This document shows positions 1 to 11,595 of a stretch of DNA of 64,000 nt, piece by piece; the first letter of the stretch is position 1; each line of letters starts with the position of its first letter. The stretch comes from Diphasiastrum complanatum. Lineage: Eukaryota > Streptophyta > Lycopodiopsida > Lycopodiales > Lycopodiaceae. The notes beneath the pieces were generated by a model. The model worked only from the letters and a program-made list of their open reading frames with translations. It did not search any database and was not told the DNA's origin. Where the stretch lies: contig CM055111.1 of the NCBI GenBank assembly GCA_029204225.1, positions 7,977,099 to 8,041,098 on the forward strand. Direction: 5' to 3'. The translations under genes were made by a program, and so were the position numbers.

Positions 1-820
1 TCCAAAACCCATGAGAGTTAACTCTCGCACAACTGGCAGCAGCTCCAGGGTACTGTCCCAGACCTGCATAGAAGCCTGCGAGAGTTAGTTTCAAGCAGCT
101 TGCAAAAAATAGAAAAAAAATCCTAAAAATACAAATAACCCTTGTAAAAAACAAAAAAAAATGCAAATCTTCATCAAAACTCTCGTAGAGCCCTTTGAAG
201 TTTCATCTCAGTGAGACCACTTGTGAGAGTTAGTTCACTGTCTAAGTGCCTGTGTGAGAGTTTCCAGTGGAAAAAAGATGGGAAAATACCAAAGAACCCT
301 CGCTGACACTAAAATTTTCGATTCCAGTGCGCAAGAACCCTCGCAAAGAATTTTGAAGTTCCATCTCAGCGAGACCAGGACACAGAAGAGTCTGTGAGAG
401 TTAGTTTGATTCCAATGAGCATAAAATTGGGTTTAAGTGTTAAAAAATCACTAAATAATGAAGATCCAGTAAATCTATCTAGAGAAAACTCTCACAGACC
501 ACTCCAATAGATCCAGAATGACAATTTCCATTAGTGATGAAGCCTACGAGAGTTGCTATTGATTATTGGAGGAGATCAAGCCAAATTAGTGATTCTGAAC
601 CCTCACAAACAGTGAAATTTTCACTTCTTGTGAGAGTTAATCCTCTCAGAGAATTCTAGAGTCAAATCTACCCTAGATGCAGCTCTTATAAACCTTGCAA
701 GAGTTAATTCCCAGTAATCAAAGAGATATCAAGGCTTTTTTACTGCAAAACAATTAAAGAACCCTCGCACAGTCAACTCTCGCACTAGATAACCTTTGCG
801 GACTAGATCAGTAGGAAGCT
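1..820 (+). repeat. Gypsy leader with dispersed complementary 10-mers
   Basis: About fifteen degenerate copies of AACTCTCGCA or its complement TGCGAGAGTT, plus the variant GAACCCTCGC, are scattered through this stretch in both orientations (for example near 18-28, 79-88, 221-232, 297-304, 345-352, 393-400, 487-496, 543-552, 633-642, 761-784). No long open frame. The same arrangement recurs at 34290-34400 next to a gypsy primer-binding site, so this is probably the untranslated leader of the element. Adjacent inverse copies could pair into hairpins; that is inference. Confidence 0.6.
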
Positions 821-999
821 TTGCACCAGATCCAGCTATTGTCAAAATCTCAGGTGAATCAGTGTAGGATTAAAAAGTTATCAAGGAAAAACCATCGTAA
901 GGGGCCTGATTTTTCACTTTGGCCAATCAAATTGATTAGATCCTTAAGATCCAGATTGTATCCAACTGTACTAGGAGGATTCAATAACTTTGGACTCTA

Positions 1000-2030
1000 C
1001 CATCGAATGAATCTGAGATCTAGACGATCAGTAGCAAGGACAACGAATCAAGCACCACTCTTTCCCAGAATAGTAGTTGTGCAACAAGAGGTAGAACCGG
1101 AACCAGTGCCAATGGATCCAATGGGTCAACCCGTACATGCTGTTTCCTATGTCACTAGTAGTTGTGGCTGAAGATTGGTTTTTCAACTTGTGTAAGGAAG
1201 AAAAATCCACTTGGAAAGCGGCTAAAGTAGATCTCATCACGCGCTTTAAACCAAGGAAGTTTCTAAAAGACTCGTTTCTCCTGCTCAGCAAAGTCAAGAT
1301 GGGAAAAAGAGAAAGGGTCAGGGACTATATTGAGCGGGTCAAACATCTATGATCCAAGTGCAGTGCAGCCCTAACTCCCGATCATGCGGTGATCATGTGG
1401 TTCCTTGTAGGGTTACCACATAGCATCAGGAGAGAACTGAAACGACGGGAGCAGTACACTACTCTGCAAGAAGCTATGGAGGATGCCATCAGGTAAGAAG
1501 ATGAGGGATCAGACGATGAATATCCAACCACCCATACTTCTATTCCCTCGATAGCATCATCATCATCAAATATTTTCACTCAATCCATAGAACGGTTGTT
1601 GGAATAGATGACAAAATTACACAAGAAGTAGGTGGACCAACTTATGGCACAGTTTGAGTCAGAAACTGAAAGCCTTACAAGGAGCTATAACAACAATTCC
1701 CAATCTACCAAAACAAAACCAGCTACAATATCCCCGTTGCAAAAATGTATGGTGTTCAGTATGCACACAAAACCATACAGTGAACGAGTGTCCAGTCCTA
1801 AAGCAAAATCTGAGATTGACCATAGATTTTTCCATTTGTGCAACAACATCGCATGATATGGCCTTTTGCCCATTTGACCCCCGAATTATCCAACAGAAGA
1901 GGAGTCCTTATCAGACTTCTTATCCATATCATCAAGGGGCACCGAGGTATGGCGCATCGAATAACCAATAGCGTATGGCCTTACCTCCACCATCAGGGCC
2001 ATCCAATCAATAAGTGGCCCACGTAAACTT
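1000..2030 (+). pseudogene. Gypsy gag relic with CCHC-like knuckle
   Basis: Fragments of a Retrotrans_gag-type capsid. The block from 1137 to about 1500 contains the family-typical pattern W(F/Y)..L...STW..A...L..RF.P..F, followed by RERVRDYIERVKHL, and after one stop continues through a helix with GLPHSIRRELKR. Around 1735-1800 a knuckle-like motif (C-S-V-C...H...C) follows a second cysteine pair, consistent with nucleic-acid binding. At least three in-frame stops (TGA or TAG) and a frame change separate the pieces. In an intact element this protein would coat genomic RNA in virus-like particles; here it is dead. Confidence 0.75.
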
Positions 2031-2532
2031 GACAGCACTAGAATCAACTACGGCTACTATGGATGCGGCGAAGGACACAGAATTGTTGAATGTCCTTACA
2101 AGGGGCAATACACATCCTTTTGCCGGAACGCGGATATGGACACTGCTACAAAAATTGTCCATTAAGACCTGGGACCACAGACCTGGGACCAGCGCACCAT
2201 TGAACTTCATTGCAATACAATGAGCAACAGTTTCAATGGGAATGCCACCAGAAAAGCAACAATTCCATGCCCCTGTGTTAGCCATCACATGAGCACAGAA
2301 GAAGAAGGAAGTGTCACCACCACCATCAGTCTCCAATGACCAGCCCTCAACTTTAGCACCATATCCGAATGTGAGGGAAGAGAGGAGACAGTACCAGAAG
2401 ATACGGCACTGGGTACAGAGAGCACAAGCGAAAGAAAAATAACAAGAAAAGGCCAATCCTATGAAAGCTTCTGCTGATGAAGGACTAGAATCACGAATGG
2501 GCTCACCACTGCGCACTGATTAGAATGATCGG

Positions 2533-3130
2533 TTGCATTATCATGAACCACCTTTCCACATGATGGAGCCCGAGGAACCATGCACTGAAATGCTCACAAG
2601 CCTGTTGACGAGCTGTGTTAGTTTACCCCTCGGAGAATTACTACGGATTGCGCCACAAGCTAAAAGTCTTTTGGCTAAGTGGGCCAAAACAGACACAGAA
2701 CTAGTAGCACCAGAGCCCATATATTGTATGGGCTACGATGAGACAAGTAACATCCTCCACATCGGGACATCATGGGAGAGCGAGGAACACAACATCACCC
2801 TGCCAATCAAACACAAGAGATTCGAGGACGAGGCAGCAGTGATAGATGGAGGATCAGGTGTCAATTTGATCTCCACTACTTTGTATCAAAAGTGAGATTT
2901 ACAGGGATTGAAACTAGCAAAATTTGCCATCAAGCTAGCAGATCAATCTTGTGTAAAACCAAAGGGTGTGGTTGCCGATATCCCTATAAAAATAGCAGGC
3001 ATGCAGTTTGTGATCACTTTTGTAGTGATGGACATACATGAGTCCCCATCTGCATATCGTGTTTTACAGGGAAGGCCATGGTTGAGGACTGGACAAGTAG
3101 TTCACAATTGAGGAAAGGGAAAACTCACCT
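2533..3130 (+). pseudogene. Gypsy retropepsin (aspartic protease) relic
   Basis: An open piece (2533-2895) ends in AAVIDGGSGVNLIS, the retropepsin active-site box with catalytic Asp in D-G-G-S-G form as used by plant Athila/Tat-like gypsy elements. After a stop at about 2893 the fold continues at 2908-3111 with the typical strand ADQSCVKPKGVVADIP and the C-terminal LQGRPWL motif (normally LGRPWL). The protease would mature the Gag-Pol polyprotein. The stop and frame change show loss of function. Sequence from 3151 to 3528 continues the protease-RT linker without a recognisable RT. Confidence 0.8.
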
Positions 3131-3540
3131 TTGAAAATAGAGAACAGGCTGTGAAGGGCGATCCAACCACATGGGCGGTAAAACCTATTGCACCCAAGGC
3201 TGATGACGGATCATTCACAACAGATCATACGATAAATTGCCCAAGGCAAGCCAAGGGTGGTCACTACAATTTAGAGATGAATGTCGTGAGATGGACAAAT
3301 GCATTAGAAATGATTGACTGCCAAGCATGTCAATATGAATTGGATCCTGAACCCATCACATCTTCACCCAAGTGTTACACCATGGAAACACCAATTACAT
3401 TTGGGATGAATATGATCAACGTAGCATGGCTGTCAGCGAAATCTATTGAGAACCCAGTGGACAATAATTTAGTCCCTTGGCAACATGCTCTGACTTACAA
3501 CAAGGAGACTAAACTGACTAATGAGTAAGTCCTACAGCAC

Positions 3541-4140
3541 ATGGATCCAAATCGCTACAGAATTAAGAGAGTACCAGCTCAACCACTGCAAAAATCTGCT
3601 ATGGCGAAAGTTTTAAGGATAGATCCACCAAAGGCACTTGCGAACAAGAAGAACCAGTTAAAACAATGCTATAACCAGGTGATCCGATGGAGCGATCTAC
3701 CTGAAGAAGTTATAGCTACAGTGGATGTTGATATTTTAGCACCAATCCTACGTCCGCCCAATTGGTCCATTGAGTTTCATGTGCATACAGATGCATCGAA
3801 GTATGCAGTTGGAGCAGCCTTAATCCAGCCAAGAGAACACAAAATGGATTTTTCGATCCGATTTGCAAGCCGACAGCTCAGGCATACAGAAATAAATTAT
3901 TCAACCACAGAGAGGGAAGCATTGGCAATTATATATGCGGTTAAGAAGTTTCGGCACTACTTGATGGCCACACACTTTGTCTTTTATACGGACCATCAAC
4001 CCTTGTTCCATCTTGTTAACAAAACCTACAACACAGGGAGAATCACTCGATGGCTACTTCTGTTGTTAGAGTTTGATTTTCAGATAGTGGTTCGCAAGGA
4101 AAAACTACATGGCAGATCGTGTATCGCATATCAAGGGGAA
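3541..4140 (+). pseudogene. Gypsy RNase H relic joined to deleted RT
   Basis: The reading frame at 3541-4164 opens with linker-like residues and then the RT-RNase H junction (APILRPPNWSIEFHVHTDAS). RNase H hallmarks follow: TDAS with the first catalytic Asp, YSTTEREALAIIYAVKKFRHYL with the catalytic Glu, and YTDHQPL with the second Asp. The domain ends in IVVRKEKLHGRSCIAYQ, where intact elements have a N-x-V-ADALSR motif. RT palm motifs, including the YxDD box, are absent upstream, so this is a deletion junction, not just point decay. Confidence 0.85.
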
Positions 4141-5463
4141 GGAGGTTGCAACCCAACCCAATGATGAGCTACCTGATGCTGTCTTATTTTATATTCATAT
4201 AGTACCAGAATGGGCTGTCGACATAGTTGAGTATCTAATGAGGGGCCAACCTGACAAATCACTACCGAAGGTGGATCAACAAAAATTAATCTTGAAGGCT
4301 AGACCTTGTCAGTTGATTGTCGGCCAATTGTACCGAACAGGACCAGATGGGATTCTTCGGCAATATTTTCTCCCTTATGAGGCCACCCAAATCATTTCAC
4401 TTTCACATGAAGACATGGGTGGAGGTCATTTCGCATCCGACATTACAGGTCGCAAGATCTTGCAATCAGGATGCTGGTGGCCGACGATTCATAAGGATAC
4501 AGAGGAATACTTGAGAAAATGCGATGTGTGCCAAAGGGCAAGAGACCAACGAGACTGAATTATGACCTTCTACACTCGGTCTTAGCCTCGCACCATTTGA
4601 AAAAAAAAAAAAAGTGGGGATTGGATTATATTGGTCCAATCCATCCTGCAACAAGAAGTAGCCAAGCCCGATATATAATCGTGGCCACCGACTACCTCAC
4701 CAAGTGGGTCGAAGCCAAGGCAATAAGAGTAGCTGATGCCCACTACCAAGTTTCTCTATGAAAACATCATTGTACGCTTTGGGTGCGCGATGGAGATAGT
4801 CACTGATCGCGGGAGTCATTTCATCAATGAGACCATCAAGGTCCTATGGGAGGAATTTTTCGTGATCCATAGAACCAATATGCCTTATTATCCTCGCGGT
4901 AATGGGCAAGTAGAGTCGTCCAATAAGATCATGTGTAGCGTGATCACAAAAATAGTTGAAGCTAGCAGATCGGATTGGGAACACAAGTTGCATGCTGCTT
5001 TGTGGGCATTCAGGATAGCATATCAGAAAAACATTGATTAAACGTCATTCTAATTGGTTTATGGTCAGGATGTTGTAATGCCAGTAGATTTTTTAGTCCT
5101 TTCATTAAGGATTGCCACAACGCAATGCCTTGATGAATCCAGATCTCTACAATTACGCCACAAAGCTCTGCATAAACTCTATGAAATATGCTTACTAGCT
5201 ATACATGCACTGGTAGTTGAAAAGGAAAGGTGAAAAGCATGGCATGATTGCAGGCTACAAAAAAAATATCTTCGATCCAGAGATCTAGTCCTGATGTATA
5301 AAACCAAGGCGATCAAGGAAAAATCAAAACTCATAAGCGAAGGTCATTATCGGATCAAAGAAATTCTTAATCATGGAGCCATGAATTTGGAGAGACTAGA
5401 TGGGACACCTTTCGACACACCCATCAACGGTAGCCGGTTGCACAAATATTGGCCACCTCAATG
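4141..5463 (+). pseudogene. Gypsy integrase relic (zinc, core, C-terminal domains)
   Basis: Zinc-binding H2C2 domain at about 4400-4545 (GGGHFASD...CDVCQRA), rve core in two frames: 4608-4745 (WGLDYIGPIHPATRSS...TDYLTKWVEA, first catalytic Asp in LDYIGP) and 4736-5041 (VTDRGSHFIN second Asp; YYPRGNGQVESSNK with catalytic Glu). The C-terminal domain (about 5080-5460) reads through with stops and ends at GSRLHKYW, close in pattern to the C-terminus of the minus-strand integrase at 12476. The DDE residues survive but a stop at 4556, an A-tract at about 4602-4614 and later stops break it. Confidence 0.85.
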
Positions 5464-6532
5464 AGACTGATCCAAGTTGGTGGTGGCAGGTTATGAAAAG
5501 TTCATCTACAAGGCCATCACCACTAGATCTAGGAAGATCAAGCTAAATCCAGCCAGATCTGTCAAGATCAGAGAAGATCCAACAAGATCCAAGAGGGATC
5601 CAGGTCCAGATAGGATCAAGAGGGAAGCATATCATCAGATTACACCAATAAGCCCCAATTTGCAGATCAGAGACCTCGATCTCAAAAATCGTGGCAAAAT
5701 AAGGGCAAAATCATCAAAATTGATGGATCGGCTACCAATTATCTATCAAGATTTCTAGAGAGTTATCTACAATCAGATTTAACATGGATGTAACAGATTA
5801 CTAGTTTACAAAAGTTAAGAATCAGAGAATCTCAAGATCTCATAAAAAAAACACTCAAATAGAGGACTTTTTTCATGATTTTTGGAGATCCCCTGGGAGA
5901 TATCTCTTGAAACTTGGTTAGTCACTAGATTTGACCCAGATGCAACTATGAAAGATGTAAAGAATGCTTGTTACCAGAAGATAACTCCAAAGAATGCAAG
6001 CATCATAGGGCGCATTCACAATGATAACAACCTAGAACTCTTTCCTACACAAAAAATAGTGAGGAATGTTTATTGAAACTTTGTATTATATATTGCTTTA
6101 TCATGAAGTTTCCTAGAAGGTGATTTCTAATCTTGAGATTGGAGTAGTGAATCTCATTCCTTTGAAGAAAGTGGAAAACCTATTCAATTTGAAAAACAAA
6201 GAGGGAGCCTTTTGAAAAGATGTTTTGCAAGTTTAGAAGTGGGATATTTGGATCTTATAAACTTTGAAGTGTCGAAAGCTTGTTGTCGTTTAGCAGTGTA
6301 TACTGGCCTGGCATGGTGTGACTAAGTATAGAAGCATCCATGAGAGAGAGAGAGAGAGAGTTGTGTGTTTAGGGTTTAGGGTTGGGGTAGAGAAGACAAA
6401 GAAAATAGACCCCTCTATCTCATAGACCATTAAGACACTCCTAATTTTACTTCAAACAATCATCATTTCATAGTTTTTTAACTAATTGGGAGATATTTGA
6501 ATCTCAAAGAAATGCATTATCTCCAAACACAA
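5464..6532. other. Degenerate 3' flank of gypsy relic; no gene seen
   Basis: No coding similarity recognised. A purine-rich segment (5515-5600) has repeated AGATC words. A (GA)n microsatellite lies at 6342-6360, followed by two plant telomere-type units (TTTAGGG) at 6368-6381. No LTR boundary could be placed. Confidence 0.5.
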
Positions 6533-7414
6533 ATCGACCTCTTGAGCTTCGGATGTTGCAGTTGCTTGTGGATTTGGGTGTGGGCTTGTTTGCCTCTATA
6601 CTAGTGGGAGTATACTTGTGTTGACACTTTTAGGTTGGGATCCCGATGGGGAGGTAGTTCTTGATTGTGCACGCTTGGACTTTTTGGACTCAATGGAGAT
6701 GTCCCATGCCTTGTCTGCAAGCCGCAGGTGTTGTAGAAGCTTTGGCACGTTCTGTACTTGGTGAAGAGTAATGTTTGTCATAAGATATCCCAATACTGTG
6801 ATGGGCTGCTTGTTCTTAATGCACTCATGTAGGCAGTTTGAAGCAAACTGTGCCCAATCATAGAGGTTCTGGGCATGCAGTCATGAATTTGCCATCATGT
6901 GAAACAGGGACATGGGTACCCTCAGCACTTTCGTTCGTGGTTTTTGTGTGCACCTGGTGAGATAGGCACATGCTGCTTGGAGCTGCTGGTCATTGATGGC
7001 TTCCAAACTGTACCCATCCTTATTCTTCCACTTGGTCACAGAGGGATCAATGTACTAGAAGTATGTCATTTGCTTTATCTTGTGGAGTGTCCTTGAGATA
7101 GTATTTGGTCCTCGCGGGAACACATAAGGTTGCAAGTCGGCTTCTGCAAACGATACGTTATAAACACAATTCCTAATAGGTGGAACTATGATTTGGCAGT
7201 ACCTAGCCATTGCATGATAGTTAGCATAGGCCATGTGTACCAGGTACGGGATTTGATAGCCTGTAAGGACAAGGATCTGGAATTCAATTTCCTTGAAGAA
7301 GGACTCCGTCTGCTGGTACCATGTCTGCATCTTTATAAGATCTAACTTGGACAGTTGGATGTCGAGCTTACTTGCTTCGGGATCTTCTGAACTGGAACTG
7401 GGATTAGACGACAT
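6533..7414 (-). pseudogene. Second copy of unidentified reading frame, truncated
   Basis: Duplicate of the N-terminal third of the reading frame that starts at 10784. It starts at the ATG at 7414 and shares the TAG at 7055-7057. A TGA replaces a Gln codon near 6880. At the position of the second TAG of the other copy it keeps Gln (CAG). It has its own TAG at 6596-6598 where the other copy has Trp (TGG). Coding similarity stops at the duplication edge, 6533. The differing stops show that part of the decay came after the duplication. Confidence 0.55.
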
Positions 7415-8224
7415 GGTGGAGAAATGGAAAAAATAAGGTTCTAAAAAAACTGGTTCGGTTGAGAGAGCAAACAGTGTGAAGGCCTTCGGTTGAGATTTGG
7501 TGGGTTGGCGTCGGTTGAGATTTGAAGGTTTGGCGTCGGTTGAGATTTGAAAGACGGTGTTGGTCGAAATGGATGGACGTGCTTTAGTTGAGATGGAAAG
7601 AGTGGTTCAAGTGGAGTTTGGAGGACTGGCTTTGGTCGAGTCTGAAGGACTGGCTTCAGTCGAGATGGAAAGAGTGGTTCCGGTCGAGTCTGAAGGACTG
7701 GCTTTGGTCGAGTCTACAGGAAAAAAATGGCAGTGCAGAAGGGTTTGGAATATGTGTAGGGAGGGATGTACGATGCTGTATGAAAAAAGGTTGTGAAAGA
7801 TGGAGGGTTTGGAATGAAAAGTGTGTGGAAGTGGGTTGTGTTAGACAAACCGTATGGAATGTGGGTGGCAAACAAAATATGATGTAAAAGAGGTGGGCAT
7901 AGAATGAGGTGGGGTTAAGAAGGATGGAAAGAGGAATATCAGAAAGTGGAGGTGTTTGTCAAGGATGGTGATTTCATGAAGGTGGACATGTGTGAGTAAT
8001 GGACTGGGCGGAAGACAAACGTTTTGTGATGTTGATTTTGATGATGTTCAATAGTGTAATGGGAGCGTGATGGGTGCTCGCGTGAACTACCCCTCAATAT
8101 GCGAAGACTCGTAATATAATGTATTCTGCCGGCGACATTAGGTTGTAAGGTTTTAGTGATGGTGCTCGCAATGGAATGGTAACAATGGTGGTTGATAGTC
8201 TGTAGAGATGGTGTGAAGACGATA
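6533..8224. repeat. Tandem duplication, copy 1
   Basis: This 1.69-kb block is repeated almost base for base at 9903-11595 (offset 3370, one single-base indel near 8084). By eye the first 420 aligned bases differ at about 12 sites, mostly transitions. Ends are sharp: at the left, similarity begins at ATCGACCT, and at the right it stops after GACGATA. There are no TG...CA ends, so the blocks do not look like LTRs. The repeating unit is probably 6533-9902 with a partial second copy. Confidence 0.9.
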
Positions 8225-10784
8225 GTTCGTGCTTTGAGTCAAAGTCACATTGACTGTCGTGAATTGTTCGACCTTCGTGTCTTGTTCGTGCTACCACAAA
8301 GTTGCAGGAGTTTACCATTTCTGACATGTCAGAGATGGAATGATCTGGAGAGAGGGGTGCGGGGCTAATAGGTTTAGGAGGAGGAGGGATCAACAAGTTA
8401 TACGATGCACCGGGGGAGTGGACTTGTTGGAGGAACTCGTCCCTTTGGGCTTTGTAGGTGTCAGTTGGGCCTTTTGATGGGCCTATTATTTTGGTAGGAG
8501 GTGATGGAGAGAGGGAAGGTGAAAGAATCGGGTAAGTTGGAATGAATGTTTCGGAAAAGTTGAAAGTAGAGTAGGAGGAGGTATTAAAAGTGGGAGGGGG
8601 TCGAGAAACAGTTCTAGAAACAGCCTCGGCTCTCTTGCCACCCGATCCCGAGCTATCGTCTAAAGGGTGGGTTTGCCCGCCTTGATTCCCTGCTCCATCA
8701 TTTCCATCATCGTCCCGTGGCTTCGTTGATTGAGCGCCTGCTTGGGCCTTGCACGTCATGTCCCATAATTGGTTCACCTTGTCCAAGACTTGCTGCAGGG
8801 CCTTCATGGTGTCTTCCAGCTGCTTCTGGGACTTAAGGATGATATTCTCTTGCTTGGCCACAATGTTTTGAAAATTTTTCTTTTTGGCTTCTCGTTCTTG
8901 GATTAGCCACACGTATTTCTCCATCCCGATGGCTGAGGCCTGTGGGGCCTGGAATTGAATGTCCTCGGGCTTGACTAGAGGAGCATCGACTGTCATTGCA
9001 CCCGATGATCCGTCTCGTACTTGGTCGATTTGGACCAGTTGGTGCTTCAGTTGTTATGGGACCTCTTCCAGAGTGGATTTCTGCCCAGCCATCACGGATC
9101 TGGCTTCCATTGTCTCTTTTTCTTTCTCCTTGGCCAGCCTCTGATATTGCACAATTTCTTAGTCTTGATGTTGGACCTTGCTCTCGAGCATTTGATACTG
9201 GCTCACCAACCAATGCATGTGGTCGCTTGTTTCGGATAGGCCTATCATCAAGCGCTTGGCTGCTTCAGTGAGCTTTTCAGGGTTAGTGAGAGTGATCTGG
9301 AGTGTGGGATGGTGAGTATAAACCAAAAAATAAGCGTTGTGTGAGAGCTGAAGATGGAGGTGGAGGTGGAGGTAGTGGAGGAATGATGTTAGTAACTGTT
9401 GTGGTGGTGGTTAGTGGAGGGGTCAGACTTCTTCATGGTTGCTTCTCCTTCTTTGGCTCGTCGTCGCTTATTTCCATCAAGTTCGCAGCATCAAAATATT
9501 GCGATGTGTCCAATGTGTGGACTTGTTAGGCCTGTGGTTGTTGAGCCGCTTCCGTGACTTGGGGACTGGATATCCCCACTCCTCCCCCCCCCCCCCCAAA
9601 TCTTGTGTCGTTGGTGATGTTGTTGGCGTTGGCGTGGTAATCAATGTGGGTGGGGTGGTGACTTTGTCTGGTGGAGTAGCCTGGAGTGGCGTTGTCATAT
9701 GTTGGGTTGCCTCGGATGTCGTTGCTCCATCACCCCCGTCAATGACATGTGAGGGTGACGAGTGCTGTTGTGATGCCGTGGATGAGTAGCCATCATCTGA
9801 GGTGGAACCATCTGAAGTTGATCCCACTGGTGATGTGATCCCAACTTGAAGCTTCTTTTGCATTCTTTGTTGTCGTGTGTCAGGCAACTAGGCCTTGGAG
9901 GTATCGACCTCTTGAGCTTCGGATGTTGCAGTTGCTTGTGGATTTGGGTGTGGGCTTGTTTGCCTCCATACTAGTGGGAGTATACTTGTGTTGACCCTTT
10001 TAGGTTGGGATCCCGATGGGGAGGTAGTTCTTGATCGTGCGCGCTTGGACTTTTTGGACTCAATGGGGATGTCCCATGCCTTGTTTGCAAGCCGCAGGTG
10101 TTGTAGAAGCTTTGGCACGTTCTATACTTGGTGAAGAGTAATGTTTGTCATAAGATATCCCAATACTGTGATGGGCTGCTTGTTCTTAATGCACTCATGT
10201 AGGCAGTTTGAAGCAAACTGTGGCCAATCATAGAGGTTCTGGGCATGCAGTTGTGAATCTGCCATCATGTGAAACAGAGACATGGGTACCCTCAGCACTT
10301 TCGTTCGTGGTTTTTGTGTGCACTTGGTGAGATAGGCACATGCTGCTTGGAGCTGCTGGTCATTGATGGCTTCCAATCTGTACCCATCCTTATTCTTCCA
10401 CTTGGTCACAGAGGGATCTATGTACTAGAAGTATGTCATTTGCTTTATCTTGTGGAGTGTCCTTGAGATAGTATTTGGTCCTCGCGGGAACACATAAGGT
10501 TGCAAGTCGGCTGCTGCAAACGATACGTTATAAACATAATTCCTAATAGGTGGAACCATGATTTGGTAGGACCTAGCCGTTGCATGACAGTTAGCATAGG
10601 CCATGTGTACCAGGTACGGGATTTGATAGCCTGTCAGGACAAGGATCTGGAATTCAATTTCTTTGAAGAAGGACTCCGCCTGCTGGTACCATGTCTGCAT
10701 CTCTATAAGATTTAACTTGGACAGTTGGATGTCGAGCTTACTTGCTTCAGGATCTTCTGAACTGGAACTAGGATTAGACGACAT
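8094..10784 (-). pseudogene. Unidentified long reading frame, decayed (gypsy accessory/gag-like?)
   Basis: I do not recognise this protein. It starts at an ATG at 10784 with a Ser-rich N-terminus (MSSNPSSSSEDPEASKLDI) and runs for about 900 codons. The same phase is used at 10784-9477 and again at 8996-8094. In-frame stops at 10427-10425, 10124-10122 and 9890-9888 are all TAG. A 14-C run (9584-9597) accompanies a frame change; two TAA stops fall in the following helical segment. Seen in order: a globular N-terminal 230 residues, a basic SKKSKR patch, Ser/Thr/Pro-rich linkers, a long Gln/Lys-rich coiled-coil-like helix (about 9290-8730), and a Pro/Ser-rich tail. It lies on the same strand as, and 3' of, the gypsy integrase at 12476, where Tat/Athila-type elements carry extra ORFs. 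That link is inference. Confidence 0.5.
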
Positions 10785-11595
10785 GGTGGAGAAATGGAAA
10801 AAATAAGGTTCTAAAAAAACTGGTTCGGTTGAGAGAGCAAACAGTGTGAAGACCTTCGGTAGAAATTTGGTGGGTTGGCGTCGGTTGAGATTTGAAGGTT
10901 TGGCGTCGGTTGAGATTTGAAAGACGGTGTTGGTCGAAATGGATGGACGTGCTTTAGTTGAGATGGAAAGAGTGGTTCCAGTGGAGTCTGGAGGACTGGC
11001 TTTGGTCGAGTCTGAAGGACTGGCTTCAGTCGAGATGGAAAGAGTGGTTCCGGTCGAGTCTGAAGGACTGGCTTCGGTCGAGTCTACAGGAAAAAAATGG
11101 CAGTGCAGAAGGGTTTGGAATATGTGTAGGGAGGGATGTACGATGCTGTATGAAAAAAGGTTGTGAAAGATGGAGGGTTTGGAATGAAAAGTGTGTGGGA
11201 GTGGGTTGTGTTAGACAAACTGTATGGAATGTGGGTGGCAAACGAAATATGATGTAAAAGAGGTGGGCACAGAATGAGGTGGGGTTAAGAAGGATGGAAA
11301 GAGGAATATCAGAAAGTGGAGGTGTTTGTCAAGGATGGTGATTTCATGAAGGTGGACATGTGTGAGTAATGGACTGGGCGGAAGACAAACGTTTTGTGAT
11401 GTTGATTTTGATGATGTTCAATAGTGTAACGGGAGCGTGATGGGTGCTCACGTGACACTACCCCTCAACATGCGAAGACTCGTAATATAATGTATTCTGT
11501 TGGCGACATTAGGTTGTAAGGTTTTAGTGATGGTGCTCGCAATGGAATGGTAACAATGGTGGTTGATAGTCTGTAGAGATGGTGTGAAGACGATA
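9903..11595. repeat. Tandem duplication, copy 2
   Basis: Second copy of the 1.69-kb block at 6533-8224. It contains the apparent start (minus strand, 10784) and upstream region of the unidentified minus-strand reading frame. Beyond 11595 the sequence diverges from copy 1 and runs on to the 25-bp minisatellite and the gypsy integrase. Confidence 0.9.

Larger units (their letters stand above)
1..5463 (+). mobile_element. Ty3/gypsy LTR-retrotransposon relic, internally deleted
   Basis: Decayed gypsy internal region read in order on the plus strand: repeat-rich leader (1-820), gag (about 1000-2030), retropepsin (2533-3130), RNase H (3541-4140), integrase (4141-5463). Order protease, RNase H, integrase is the gypsy order, opposite to copia. 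Several stops and frame changes separate the blocks, so no functional polyprotein remains. The reverse transcriptase palm expected between protease and RNase H is missing: only about 200 codons of linker-like sequence lie there. No LTR is visible at either end; the 5' part is cut by the window edge. A related leader and gag fragment occurs at 34280-34640. Confidence 0.85.

Noticed and set aside
2007-2516. 169-codon minus-strand open frame
   Set aside because: Antisense shadow of the gypsy gag-protease region; no domain recognised and composition follows the plus-strand relic.
6533-11595. Reading the two 1.69-kb copies as LTRs of one element
   Set aside because: No TG...CA ends, no primer site or polypurine tract at the inner edges, and a coding frame crosses from one copy into the spacer.
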